Translations under genes and position numbers: made by a program | NCBI RefSeq assembly: GCF_016808095.1 | Contig: NC_068974.1 | Location: 32,596,825-32,660,824, forward strand | Direction of reading: 5' to 3' | Origin: Vigna angularis | Lineage: Eukaryota > Streptophyta > Magnoliopsida > Fabales > Fabaceae | Length of the DNA stretch: 64,000 bases | Part shown: in pieces, positions 34,224-44,300 of the stretch | Layout: the number at the start of each line of letters is the position of its first letter | How positions within the stretch are numbered: the stretch's first letter is position 1 | The notes under the pieces: generated by a model | What the model was told of the DNA's origin: nothing | What the model saw: only the letters and a program-made list of their open reading frames with translations | Databases searched by the model: none

Positions 34224-36060
34224 AAATGTAACTGAACATGAAATATAAAATATTTATAATTTTTTGATCTTAATCTAAAATAATAAATAATTTCTAAGAA
34301 GGAACATATTATTAAAACTGAAATGTTTCCTAAGAACTAATTTAAAAAATATATATATCAAGTAAATATTATCAATACTTTCTAGGTTAATCTTGAAGTC
34401 AAGACTATTTTTGGAATGTACAATTAAAAAATAAAAATAGATTCTAAAAATTAAGGAAGATTAAAAAAAATATTATACAATTTCAAAATTATTTGATTTT
34501 GAATTTCACAATTTGAAAGTTATTAGACTTGGCATGAGAGCATCTAATTTGAAAGTTGAAATATTTTCGAATTAAACAATTCAAAAAGTCTTTCTAGAAA
34601 AAAAAGAGAGTTAATTATGCGATTTGAAAATTATTTTTATTTTTCGGATTGTATAATGTAGAAATATTTTTTAATTCTAAATTGCATAATTCAAAAGAAT
34701 GCAAGAAGAAAATTTGTTTAGATAGGAGTGCAGAAAGAAATATACGGAGGAAGAAACTGACTTTGTGGACAGCGGGTTGGGCTTGGAGTGGTAAGGTCTT
34801 GATCTTATGAATTTTAAGTTTTAGCATGTTAATCAAATTGAAAAAAAATGGTTAATATTTAAAATTTATATTCTTTATATGTACTAAGTGTTTCGATTTT
34901 TTTTATTATATAATTTTTTATTAAAATATAAAATGATTTTTAATTATTAAAATAAAAATATTAATAAACTGTAAACTAATTTTATAAATTTTATTAAGAA
35001 TAATGATTAATTAAAATGATAGTTATTTAAAAAGGTAAAGTTGAAAAACAATATTTTTATTATAAATGATTATTTAAATTTAAAAAATTCATTATTGAAA
35101 GAATAAATATGAAAAGAAAAATTGTACATTGAGTCTCTTTTATTATTAGTATAAATAATATATATTGTGGTTGTAAAAGGGAAAATATTATCTACACTGA
35201 ACCTTTTAATACTACTACAAATTGAAGTATTAATGATTTAATGGTAGAATAATTTCCTATGGTTAAAGAACTCACCAAGATATCGTGATGTTAAAAGGGA
35301 ACAATGGAACTTTTCTAACATATATGTCAAGATTTTTTTTTTCAACTTCTCAATTTTTAATGTGATATCTATATTTTTAAAAGATTTTAGTGTGAACAGA
35401 TTATATCAAATAGATTATTTGTAACGTCAAATCATTTAATCATCTATGAATCATGTGGTCGTGCATGTAAAAATATGCTACGAACATAATCATGAGTCAT
35501 TTTTATGGTTGTGACTAGAACAAATAGTCAAACAATCAAACTACCAAGGAATTATCTTTATAAACTAATTAACTTAGCACAAAATATGAATATGATCAAT
35601 TGGACTGTAATGAGACCTTTATTAATCTAAAGTTGATTCCAACATTTAGAAATAGAAGTAAAAAAATAGATAATGATATTTAATATATATTAATTGTTTG
35701 AAATATTATATATTTATACCGCCGGTACAAATGATAAGAAGGAACTATAATGTAAATATAACGTAACGTTGACTTCGATTCCATGTCAGAAATATGAATA
35801 AATTTAAACTCTTAATACAGTTTATTAGACAATAAAAAAAGAAAAAGTATAAAATGAAAGAACAAATAACATATATTAAAAAAATAAAAAACAAATATCA
35901 TATTAGAAACTAGAAACATAGATTGAATAAATTTTAGAGACATAATCATATTATAGTATCATAAATAAATAATGTATATATGTCACCTTTTAAAATAAGA
36001 AAAATAAATTAAAGTTTCTGTAAAATCCTAACTAACTGATAAATTATTATTATTACTACT
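31241..36060. other. AT-rich intergenic sequence
   Basis: No gene seen. It has an (AT)n tract at 34164-34218. At about 32190-32212 GGGGGATTTGAACTC resembles part of a tRNA T-arm but has no tRNA around it. Confidence 0.65.
34164..34218. repeat. (AT)n microsatellite, 55 bp
   Basis: An uninterrupted AT run. Confidence 0.95.
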
Positions 36061-36538
36061 TGTTTCGGTTAAATTGATCTAAGGATCAGTCGTATTTCCT
36101 TGCTCTACTCTCTTTTGATCTTCAATCCTCTCCTAGAATGCAATTCATTTGATATACACTCTGACGCTCAAGTCATATATGTTTCATAAAGACAGGTCAC
36201 TATTTTATTATGATAGAAAAATATGATTGTACATGGACATCAATTGTATATTTATAGGACTTATGACAGCTAAGTCCATTGATTAACCATTAGTGCAATA
36301 TATTTTTAGACAATCAAATCCAATAATACCGTTCATTGATTAACCATTAGTGCAATATATTTTAGACAATCAAATCCAATAATACCGTCCATTGATTAAC
36401 CATTAGTGCAATATATTTTTAGACAATCAAATCCAATAATACCGTATATTTGTAAAGCGTAAGGCAATCTGACCTATTAATACATGTTAATTGTCCATAA
36501 TGACAATTAATTCCGATCGGTATATTTCATATAGTACA
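36061..36538 (-). repeat. 3' LTR with 57-bp triplication
   Basis: On the minus strand it starts TGTACTATAT and ends CCGAAACA. From 36277 to about 36446 a 57-bp unit (CATTGATTAACCATTAGTGC...) is present three times, while the other LTR has one copy. The shared block, inverted, is CACTCTGACGCTCAAGT at 36157-36173. Confidence 0.75.
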
Positions 36539-36548
36539 TAAGCCCCCC
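36539..36548 (-). promoter_or_regulatory. Polypurine tract
   Basis: TAAGCCCCCC on the plus strand gives GGGGGGCTTA on the element strand, directly against the 3' LTR. It is near-identical to the tract of the gag-only element at 7191-7202. Confidence 0.65.
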
Positions 36549-36839
36549 AAGTCCAAGCAAGCTCTTTATTAAAAGAGGTGCATAGGGATTATTATGAGCT
36601 TTAAAAGAGGTCACTCACGTTGTATTTAGGGAGTCTATTTTCGATACGCTTTAAGTCTTCATTCCTTTCTGTACCAAGCGGCATATTGTGCAAGAAATTT
36701 TCACTCCAAAAAATATGCGTTAAACAAAATAAAGTAAACACTTCAATATCTATTTTTTTAATGAGAAGACATTGGAACCTAATAAAGCTAAACGTAGGTG
36801 GTCCAAGCGGGAAAGGACTAGACTTGTTGAGTAGTTGAC

Positions 36840-37700
36840 TGATAGAAGTTCTTTTTTGAACTTTTTTCTTTAGGTCGAGCGGTAGAGATTCCCTTTTGAG
36901 CTTAAGAGCCCGATAACCTTTTCCTACGTCGAGCGACGAGCAATAGGGATTCCCTTTTGAGCTTAAGAGCTCGAGAACCTTTTCCTACGCTGAGCGACGA
37001 GCGGTAGGGATTCCCTTTTGAGCTTAAGAGCCTGAGAACCTTTTCCTATGTTGAACGACGAGCGACAGGGACTTCCTTTTGAGCATAATAGCCCAATAGC
37101 CTTTCTATACTGGGCAATGATCGGTGAGGACTCCCTTTTGAGCTTAATAACTCGAGTGCTTTTTCCCATGTTGAGCAACGAACGGTAGGGACTCATTTTT
37201 TAGCATAATAGCCCAAGAGTCTTTTCCTATGTTGGGCAATGATTGGTGGGGACTCCCTTTTGAGCTTAATAGCCCGAAAGCCTTTTACCACGTTGAGCAA
37301 CAAACGGTAGGGACTCCGTTTTGAGCATAATAGCCCGAGAGCCTTTTCCTAAGTTGGGCAATGATCGGTGGGGACTCCCTTTTGAGCTTAATAGCTCGAG
37401 AGCCTTTTTCCATGTTGAGCAACGAACGATACGGACTCCCTTTTGAGCATAATAGCTTGAGAGTCTTTTCCTACGTTGGGCAATGATCGGTGGGGACTCC
37501 CTTTTGAGCTTAATAGCCCGAGAGTCTTTTCCCACGTTGAACGACGAACGGTAGGGATTCCCTTTTGAGCTTAAGAGCCCGAGAACCTTTTCCTACGTTG
37601 ATAGGAATTCTTTTTCTAGAACTTTTTCTCTAAGCCGAGCGACGACTGATAGGAGTTCTTTTTCTAGAACTTTTTCCTAGGCCGAGCGGCGAGCGATAGG
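36840..37700 (-). repeat. 61-bp tandem array in 3' UTR
   Basis: About twelve diverged units with GAGCTTAAGAGCCCGAGA, CCTTTTCCTACGT, GAGCGACGAGCGGTAGGGA and TTCCCTTTT. Short inverted arms recur (AGGG-ATT-CCCT). It lies next to the polypurine tract. The minus strand stays open in part of the array, which I regard as chance. Confidence 0.85.
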
Positions 37701-37714
37701 AGTTCTTTTTAGAA

Positions 37715-38525
37715 CTTTTTATTGCGCAGGATATTTTTACCCACAAAAATATGCGTTAAATAAAATATTTAATATTTTATTTTTATAATGAGAAATCATT
37801 AAAACCTGACAAGGTTGAACGTTGATGGCCCAACTGACCAAGTGGTAAGGTATTGAACCTTCCTGTGCAGGATATTTTTACTCACAAAAAAAAATATGCG
37901 TTAAATAAAATATTCAATATTTTATTTTTATAATGAGACGACATTAGAACCGGATAAGGTTGAACGTTTGTCTCAACCTTCCTGTGCAGGATATTTTTAC
38001 TCACAAGAATATGCGTTAAATAAAATATTTAATATTTTATTTTTATAATGAAGAGCCATTAGAACCTGACAAAGCTGAACGTTGCACTCCTGCACATGAT
38101 ATTTTTACTCACAAAAATATTAGTGTAAGAGAGAAAGTTCCTGTAAAAGATATTTTTACTCACACAAATATGAGTTAAACAAAATAAAAAAAATGCTTCA
38201 ATATATTATAATTTATAAATTATAATAATAAGTGGAACCTGACAAGTTGAAAGTAAGACTGAACCTGTAAAGGATATTTTTAATCACAATAATATGAGTT
38301 AAACAAAATAAAATAAATGCTTCAATATATCATAATTTATAAATTATAATAAAAATTGGAACCTGTTGAAGGTAAGACTGAACCTTCCTGTGGATGATAT
38401 TTTTACTCACAAAAATATGAGTTAAATAAAATAAAAATTATAATTTATAAATTATAATTAAAAGTATTGGAACCTGACAAGTTTGGATGTAGGGCTGAAC
38501 GTTCCTGAAAGTTCTCTAAACAAAA
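37715..38525 (-). repeat. Second tandem array, about 110-130-bp units
   Basis: About six units share GATATTTTTACTCACAAAAA, TATG(C/A)GTTAAATAAAAT and a closing ACCTGACAAG(G)TTGAACG. Early units include a near-perfect AT palindrome around 37761-37785 (half-site AAATAAAATATT). Confidence 0.82.
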
Positions 38526-38660
38526 GACATGCCTTTAGAAATTATTATGGAATTTTGTACTCTTGTTGCAAAACCTGATATTGATATGAAGTAGCAATGT
38601 CGAGGCCGAGCGCACGTTTACACGTCTGGTTTCTCGTGGTTTCATGGGAATGTCGCTCGA

Positions 38661-38677
38661 CCCCACGGTAAGCGCCA
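38661..38677 (-). promoter_or_regulatory. Decayed tRNA-Lys primer site
   Basis: CCCCACGGTAAGCGCCA on the plus strand differs from the intact inverted site (59547-59564) by GG to AA. It sits three bases from the LTR. Confidence 0.65.
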
Positions 38678-38680
38678 AAA

Positions 38681-38959
38681 TATTTCGATTAAATTGGTCT
38701 GAGGGTAGGTCGTCCTTCCTTGTTATGCTCTCTTTTGAGAAAGATGATTATATCTGGACATCAGTTGTATATTTATAAGACTTGTGACACCTAAGTATAT
38801 TGATTAACCATTAGTGCAATATATTTTTGGACAATCAAATCCAATAATACTCGTATATTTATAAAACGTAAAACAATCTATTAATACTTGTTAATTGTTC
38901 GTAATGAAAATAATTTCGATCATCTGCCATTAGATGCTCCACCTGTACAGAAAATGATA
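38681..38959 (-). repeat. 5' LTR of the old element
   Basis: About 279 bp, colinear with 36061-36538 but with a single 57-bp unit and several deletions. The end at 38959 (CCTGTACA) is inferred from the TGTACT start of the other LTR read on the minus strand. Confidence 0.65.
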
Positions 38960-39621
38960 ATAGTTAGGTGGTTTCGTGAGACATATACTATCCTCGAAGT
39001 TCGGAAAATAGAAGCTTCGCAATTAAAATTAAAATTTTATCTTAGGATAAGGAATTAATATTTAAGTTATCCAAAAAAAAAAACCTTACGCAGAGAGGAA
39101 GTTTCGCAGATTATCCACAATGTCACAGTTCACACGTACAACCACATTTATTACACAATACAATTGATTTTTTTTTTTTGTTGATTTTTAAACTTAAGTA
39201 ACTTGAAGAAACTATCGAAATAACTGGTTCTTTTTATCATGTTTTTGAAAAAAAATAATGTATATATTTCTATTTATGTGACTCATATTAAAAAAAATAG
39301 TTATAAAAGAATAAATTTTAATATTTTTTAAAATAAAAGCAATAAAAAATAATATCAAAGTAAAAATTTGTATGTGAAATTATTATTTCCCTTAAAATAA
39401 GTATAGTATTTAGCAGCTATGAGTCTATGAAATAGTAGTACTTGAGAAATTAAAGGTGGAAAGTAAAAGTTCAACTACCTTCTACCTTGATTCCTTGTAA
39501 GCTATGATGAACTTTGTTTGCCAACCACCACTCATCCAATCCCAGTCCATAACATGTCATATCAAAAACAGTATAAACAAAAGCATCTTACAAAACAGTA
39601 ACATCAATTATAATATATACA

Positions 39622-39657
<36 letters not shown>

Positions 39658-39755
39658 TGTTATTTTTTAAGTATAACAAAATTAACACTCACGTTCTTAT
39701 AACAAAAATATTCACGGATATTAAATAGGTATTTTAACACAAAATAAAAATCATA
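38960..39755. other. AT-rich intergenic sequence
   Basis: No gene. A short (AT)n tract is present near 39632-39652. Confidence 0.65.
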
Positions 39756-40497
39756 TGTGTACCCTAGGATACTTGAGTCCACTAAACGGTCGACAAATAA
39801 CCTAACCGACCGTCCACTAAGCCTTCGTATGTTCGTATCACTTACAGTTTGATGTCGATTACTTGGTGATCGACAATTAAACAGTAATATAGTCTACTAA
39901 ACAATCGACACATAACTCAATCGACCATTTTCTGGGTTTTCTTATGTTCGTATCATTTAGAGTTTGACGTCGACCACTTGGTGATCGACAACTAAACAGT
40001 GATGTCGTGAAAAAATGCTCGCACGACAGTTCACATAGTTACATCAGTACATAAGGCGCTCGACATATAATGTGTAGCGGTTAGAAGTTACCAATTACGA
40101 ATATCGGTTAATACCATAAATCAAGGGAATAACTCAGTATCAGACACGATCTAGCAGTTATAACTTCCAGATAGTAAACTTCGGTAACCATCCGGACTTT
40201 CAGGTAAACGGTTTATTTTACTGTTTTAAATGCACAAAGCACACGAGAAAAAAGGTACGTTTTTCCCCTAAGAAAAGAGAGATAGAAATTCTTCTTCTTC
40301 TTGATCACTTTGAACTGAAAAGATTCAGGACATCCCTTTTCTGACTTGAGCGTCGGAGTGCCTTTGCAGGTACCCAGCCCATTTTCCCCTCGGAGAGCAC
40401 AACACTGAAGGAAAGATAGCACAGTAACAGCATCACTGGAAGAAGTAGTTCAGAGTTGTTAGGTTTGTATCTCGGTCTCCACATCCCTACTGAAACA
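39756..40497 (+). repeat. 5' LTR of the truncated element
   Basis: About 742 bp ending CTACTGAAACA, like the LTR of the gag-only element. The first 230 bp are two copies of a 115-bp unit (GTC(C/T)ACTAAAC at 39777 and 39892). The shared block ACTTGAGCGTCGGAGTG is at 40344-40360. Confidence 0.7.
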
Positions 40498-40500
40498 TTT

Positions 40501-40518
40501 TGGCGCCCACCGTGGGGC
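40501..40518 (+). promoter_or_regulatory. Primer binding site, tRNA-Lys type
   Basis: TGGCGCCCACCGTGGGGC, identical to 4937-4954, three bases after the LTR. Confidence 0.85.
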
Positions 40519-40553
40519 CGAGATTTGATATCCCAACGACGACCACCGGAGCT

Positions 40554-41020
40554 ATGGAAGACTTCAACACTCGCGATTTGATCCAGCAGCTGCAGACACA
40601 GATCGAGGCACAAGCACAAACTATACGGGAGCAACAAGAACTCCAACGCAAGCAGGCAGAGGAGCTGGCGGCACTGAGTGCGCAACGCCCACTGCCAGAA
40701 GTATCTGCCTCTAATCGGCAGGATGATAACGAAGCGAGTCACCATGGAGGACCATCTGACCCTTTTGGCGGGGGGAGGAAGGGGCCTACTTCCATGCGCC
40801 TCACTAACTTGCTCCCTTTCACGGAGGCCATCATGCAAGCGCACATGCCAGATAAACCTCCCCCAGCGTTAGAACGTTATGATGGCTCCGCCGATCCCGA
40901 CAATCACCTGCGTAACTTTATAGACGCCATGGCGTTCTACATAGACAATGACCCCGTCATTTGCAGAGCTTTCTTCTTATCCCTTAAGGATGAGTCCTTG
41001 GAGTGGTTCCACACTCTTCC
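40554..41020 (+). pseudogene. gag: gag, N-terminal part only
   Basis: The start ATGGAAGACTTC is preferred over frames opening inside the primer site. It has the same coiled-coil beginning (TRDLIQQLQTQIEAQAQTI) and the core DGSADPDNHLRNF and LKDESLEWFHTLP as the gag at 4978-6267. Just after this core the reading frame runs into unrelated pre-protease sequence, so the rest of gag, including any zinc knuckle, is gone. The frame stays open across the junction to 41480 only by chance. It cannot make a working capsid protein. Confidence 0.82.
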
Positions 41021-42080
41021 ACGGATGACCGACGCCGCAGGCGATCGCTCAGCCAACCCCGACGAACGGAGAGAGAACGTTCAGTCCGAGGTCGAATTGA
41101 CACCATATCGGGTGGTTTCGCCGGGGGGGGGAGTGTCATCCTCCGCCAGGAAACGACATCTAAGACAGTTAAAGTCGGTACACATGGTGGATCGACAGCC
41201 TCGGTCGATTCCTGATATTACCTTCACCAATGCAGATTTCCATGCGTCCGACCCTGATCACGATGACCTCATGGTCATCACGGCTGAAATAGCTCGATAC
41301 GACGTCAGCAAGCAAGGTACTCGTCGATCAGGGGAGTTCGGTCAACATCCTATACTGGTCCACCTTCAAAAAGATGGATCTATCCGAGGACCTTATTGCT
41401 CCTTTCAACGAGCAAATTGTAGGCTTTTCAGGGGAAAGAGTCGACACCCGGGGGTACCTCGACCTACGAACGCGCCTTAGAACGGGTCAGGAAGCACTGG
41501 AACTTAGAGTCCGCTTTCTGTTGGTCGAGGCCAACACATCATACAACGCTTTGTTAGGGCGACCTTGTTTGAATGCATTTGGAGCCATTGTGTCCACACC
41601 TCACCTGGCCATGAAGTTTCTCATGGAACGTGGCACCATTTGCACCGTAAGAGCGGATCAGCGAACGGCTCGACAGTGTTATGTTGCCGGGCTTAAGGTC
41701 ACCCCTTTTGTACCAACCAAAAGGACGAAAGGAGCTGAAACAGCAGCGGTCGACTTGGACCCCCGAACTAACATAGATGAGCGTCTCCATCCACAAGGCG
41801 ATGTCAAACTCCTTTCATTGGCAGCGGACGCCTCCAAAAACACAAACATTGGCGGGGAACTCGCTTTGAAGGATGAACAGGATCTGGGACGTATGCTCCG
41901 AGCCAACGCAGATTTGTTCGCGTGGACGACCTTCGATATGCCAGAAATCCACCCCGAAGTCATGGCCCATAAGTTATCCATCTTCAGATAGGCACGCCCT
42001 ATCGCGCAAAAGAAGCGACGGTTCAGAGAAGAGAAACGCAAAACCATTCAGATCGAGGTCGAGAAATTACACACCTTCTG
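41021..42080 (+). pseudogene. pol: pol fragment: retropepsin and start of RT, frameshifted
   Basis: Part one (to about 41305) has the pre-protease phrase ITFTNADFHASDPDHDD. A four-base duplication near 41305-41315 then shifts the frame. The protease region continues in the other frame, with the plant-type active-site D-Q-G-S (D codon at 41326-41328), the later LLGRPCLNAFGAI and the pre-RT LFAWTTFDMPEIHP. A stop follows at about 41989-41991. A further piece resembling the beginning of RT (near 41992-42075) lies in a shifted frame, and there the similarity ends. Integrase, RNase H and nearly all of RT are missing. Confidence 0.82.
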
Positions 42081-42090
42081 TTATTAGATA

Positions 42091-42825
42091 GTCATGTGAG
42101 AATAGTAATCCCAATTGCAGAAAAATATGAAAGTGAGAATTTTATTACTTAAAAAATAGAAAAAGTAAAATAGCATATCGTGTATGACCATTTTTCTACT
42201 TTTTGATTTGTCTTTTTTTAATCATTTTCACGTACATATATTTCAAATTATTTATACCTTTAAGGGAATTTATTTTGTGTACATTTTTTCATTTTTATTT
42301 TTAAATTATCGTTTTATTTAAATTAAGTATTTTTTTAATTTGATTATTTATCTAAATTAAATAAATAAAAATTATTTATAATTAAATTGTAAAATTTATT
42401 TTTTTTATTTTTATAATTATAATTTTATTATATTTTGTTATAAAAAAGGAAATATACATATACATAACTACATTACTGGTATAAAATAATAAGAATAATT
42501 AGTTTTACTAATTTTGTACTGAATGATTTTTTTCTAAAACTAAGTGAAATAAAAAGGTTATTCTCTGGCATAAAGAAAGTAGGCTCCACCACAGTTGCGT
42601 TATGTTCCCTACTCTAACCACCCTGCCTATCCTCTCTTCAATTCTTTTCTCGAACATCGTTGTATGTTTGGATGTCTTCTTTTTAATAACTAAAAAGATT
42701 ATAAGTGAAATTTAATTTGTGTATCAAATAAAAAATTTTAATATTTCACTTTTTCATTGTTCAATCTCTAGACATTAGATTGAATAAAAAAAACATCTTT
42801 TTCATCGTACCAATCTCTTCAACAA
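42091..42825. other. AT-rich intergenic sequence
   Basis: No gene. It lies between the broken retroelement and the Pack-MULE-like element. Confidence 0.65.
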
Positions 42826-43069
42826 AAACATTCATTTGGTCTCCGTATTTTTTGTCAATCTCAAGTGGGTCATTATCTTTTTTTGGTTTCAATTGGGTCC
42901 ACAAACTTGTAAAATTGAGTCAATTAAGCCATCTTTGTTAAGTTTTCCCTGACGGCGTTAAAATTTAATTACGTCTTATATTACGTGGAATTTATTATTT
43001 AATTTATTATTAAGTTTTGTATAAGTGTTATATGATGTGACTTTATGTTATATTATTTAACTTGAATAC

Positions 43070-43473
43070 CTGCCCCAAAATTGTCCAAGGACCAGTATCT
43101 AGAACAAGACGAACTCGAATAAATTATGCATCATTCATAATATCATCAGCTCGAAAATGTTTTAAGAAGTCAGCCAACTCCTCAGCAGACTTGAATTGCA
43201 ACATTGATGACACAGTCAAGGGAGTTGATAAGCCTATTCCTCGCGGTAGAAATGCACATAAGCAACAGAGAAGATTATACATGAAAATTCTTACAGTACC
43301 ACAAAGATGATTACACAAATGCCGAGTAAATCATGTTTGATCCATTAAGATGAGGCGGAATTCTTCACAAACTTTTTGAACCCATCCACTAGATTCGGTT
43401 GGTTGCCGACACTCAAACCCAGGTCCACCTTGCAAATATAACAAGTATGGCAATTTTTGCTCTTCTTTCCCAA
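43070..43473 (-). pseudogene. Proline iminopeptidase-like gene fragment (two exons)
   Basis: Proline iminopeptidases are alpha/beta-hydrolase (S33) enzymes that remove N-terminal proline. Exon one (43473 down to about 43337) follows a good acceptor (TTTTTGTTGCAG) and reads KLPYLLYLQGGPGFE ... EEFRLILMDQ, the family's oxyanion-hole GGPG region. Exon two (about 43237 to 43070) reads RGIGLSTPLT ... FKSAEELADFLKHFRADDI and ends CAG|GTATTC. The family motif DQRGTGLS is split by the intron, as expected. Breaks: the donor after DQ is lost, and a stop (TAA) follows ADDIMNDA where the family has a sense codon. The catalytic Ser, Asp and His regions are absent. It lies inside the TIR element, so it was captured. 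The parent gene is elsewhere. Confidence 0.82.
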
Positions 43474-43741
43474 CTGCAACAAAAATACTGAGTTTTGAAT
43501 AAAAATACGCAAAGATAATGAAAGGGGTGATGTAGAAGAGTGGGCATGACTTATCCGTTCTAGGCAAAACACAACAATAATCGATCACAAAATTAAACAG
43601 AATCCGAGCATTTGATCATAAAACACTTAATGGAACCACTACCCAAGTTCTTGTCTATAATTTCAGAAAGCTCAAGTAGTTTCCACACCACCAGCTTTTA
43701 AAAATGTAGTAATACAATGATACTAACAAAACATCACCATT

Positions 43742-43910
43742 AGGGATAGCAATTTTACCCGCGGGCACGGGTATCCGTGAGTAAAATCCGTGGCGGGTAG
43801 TTACTATCTGCGGGTAACGAATAGCAGGTATTTTAATACTCGCTTCTAAACGGGTCGGGTACGGGTAGTATACTACCCGTCCCGCAGGTACCCGTTACCC
43901 GTAAAAAATT
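43742..43910. repeat. Possible truncated hAT-like insertion
   Basis: AGGGATAGCAATTTTACCCG opens a GC-rich block of alternating ACGGGTA and TACCCGT words, a pattern seen in short hAT-type elements of plants. The opposite end was not found. An 18-bp perfect palindrome (TTTGTACAATTGTACAAA, 44059-44076) lies further on. Confidence 0.4.
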
Positions 43911-44300
43911 AAAAAAAAAATTATATATTTTCTAGTTAAATTTAATTAAAAATAAAATAAATTAAAAAAAAATAATTTATATAACATCAACCCATCAAAC
44001 TGTAATAAGAAACTAATTGGTGGAAGATTTTTTTGTCAAGGGCTACGAGGAGGCGGCGTTTGTACAATTGTACAAAACTTAATAACAAATTAAATAAAAA
44101 ATTTCACGTATTATAAAATGTATGCATATGTGTGCACCATATCATCACAGTTAGACGGCGTTACTGAAAACTTAACGGAGAGGATTTAATTGGCTCAATT
44201 TTACAAGTTTATGGACCCAATTGAGACCGAAAAAAAAAACGATGACCCACTTGAGATTGACCAACAAATACGAGGACCAAACGAGGGTTTAAACCAATTT

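Larger units (their letters stand above)
36061..38959 (-). mobile_element. Old non-coding LTR retrotransposon (LARD-like)
   Basis: Left LTR 36061-36538 and right LTR 38681-38959 share TTTCG(A/G)TTAAATTG(A/G)TCT at their starts and the CAATCAAATCCAATAATAC region. The minus strand carries a primer-site relic (38661-38677, two changes from the tRNA-Lys type) next to the right LTR and a polypurine tract (36539-36548) next to the left one. No coding region is present; the interior is tandem arrays. Target duplications are not visible, and the LTRs have diverged in sequence and length, so it is old. The right end is approximate. Confidence 0.75.
39756..42090 (+). mobile_element. Truncated Ty3/Gypsy element (5' LTR, gag part, protease part)
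   Basis: One LTR, a perfect tRNA-Lys primer site, the first third of gag, a junction at about 41020 where the middle of gag to the pre-protease region is missing, then protease and the very start of the RT region. Similarity to retroelement coding stops near 42080 and plain AT-rich DNA follows. No 3' LTR is present, so the element was broken by deletion. The left boundary is set by TGTGTACCC and is less sure. Confidence 0.8.
42826..44300. mobile_element. Pack-MULE-like element with long terminal inverted repeats
   Basis: The left end (42831-about 43000) and the right end (about 44107-44290) are inverted copies over roughly 165 bp at about 80% identity by eye. Shared words include TCAATCTCAAGTGGGTCAT, CAATTGGGTCCA, AAACTTGTAAAATTGAG, TTAAGTTTTC and ACG(G/C)CGT. 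The interior has no transposase but contains a piece of a cellular gene. Long TIRs plus a captured gene fragment are the mark of Pack-MULEs. The outermost 20 bp differ between ends, and I could not find a 9-bp target duplication, so the class is probable only. Confidence 0.7.

Noticed and set aside
36963..37535. Minus-strand frames with KRESLP-type repeats
   Set aside because: They follow the 61-bp array and break with unit-length changes; no coding evidence.
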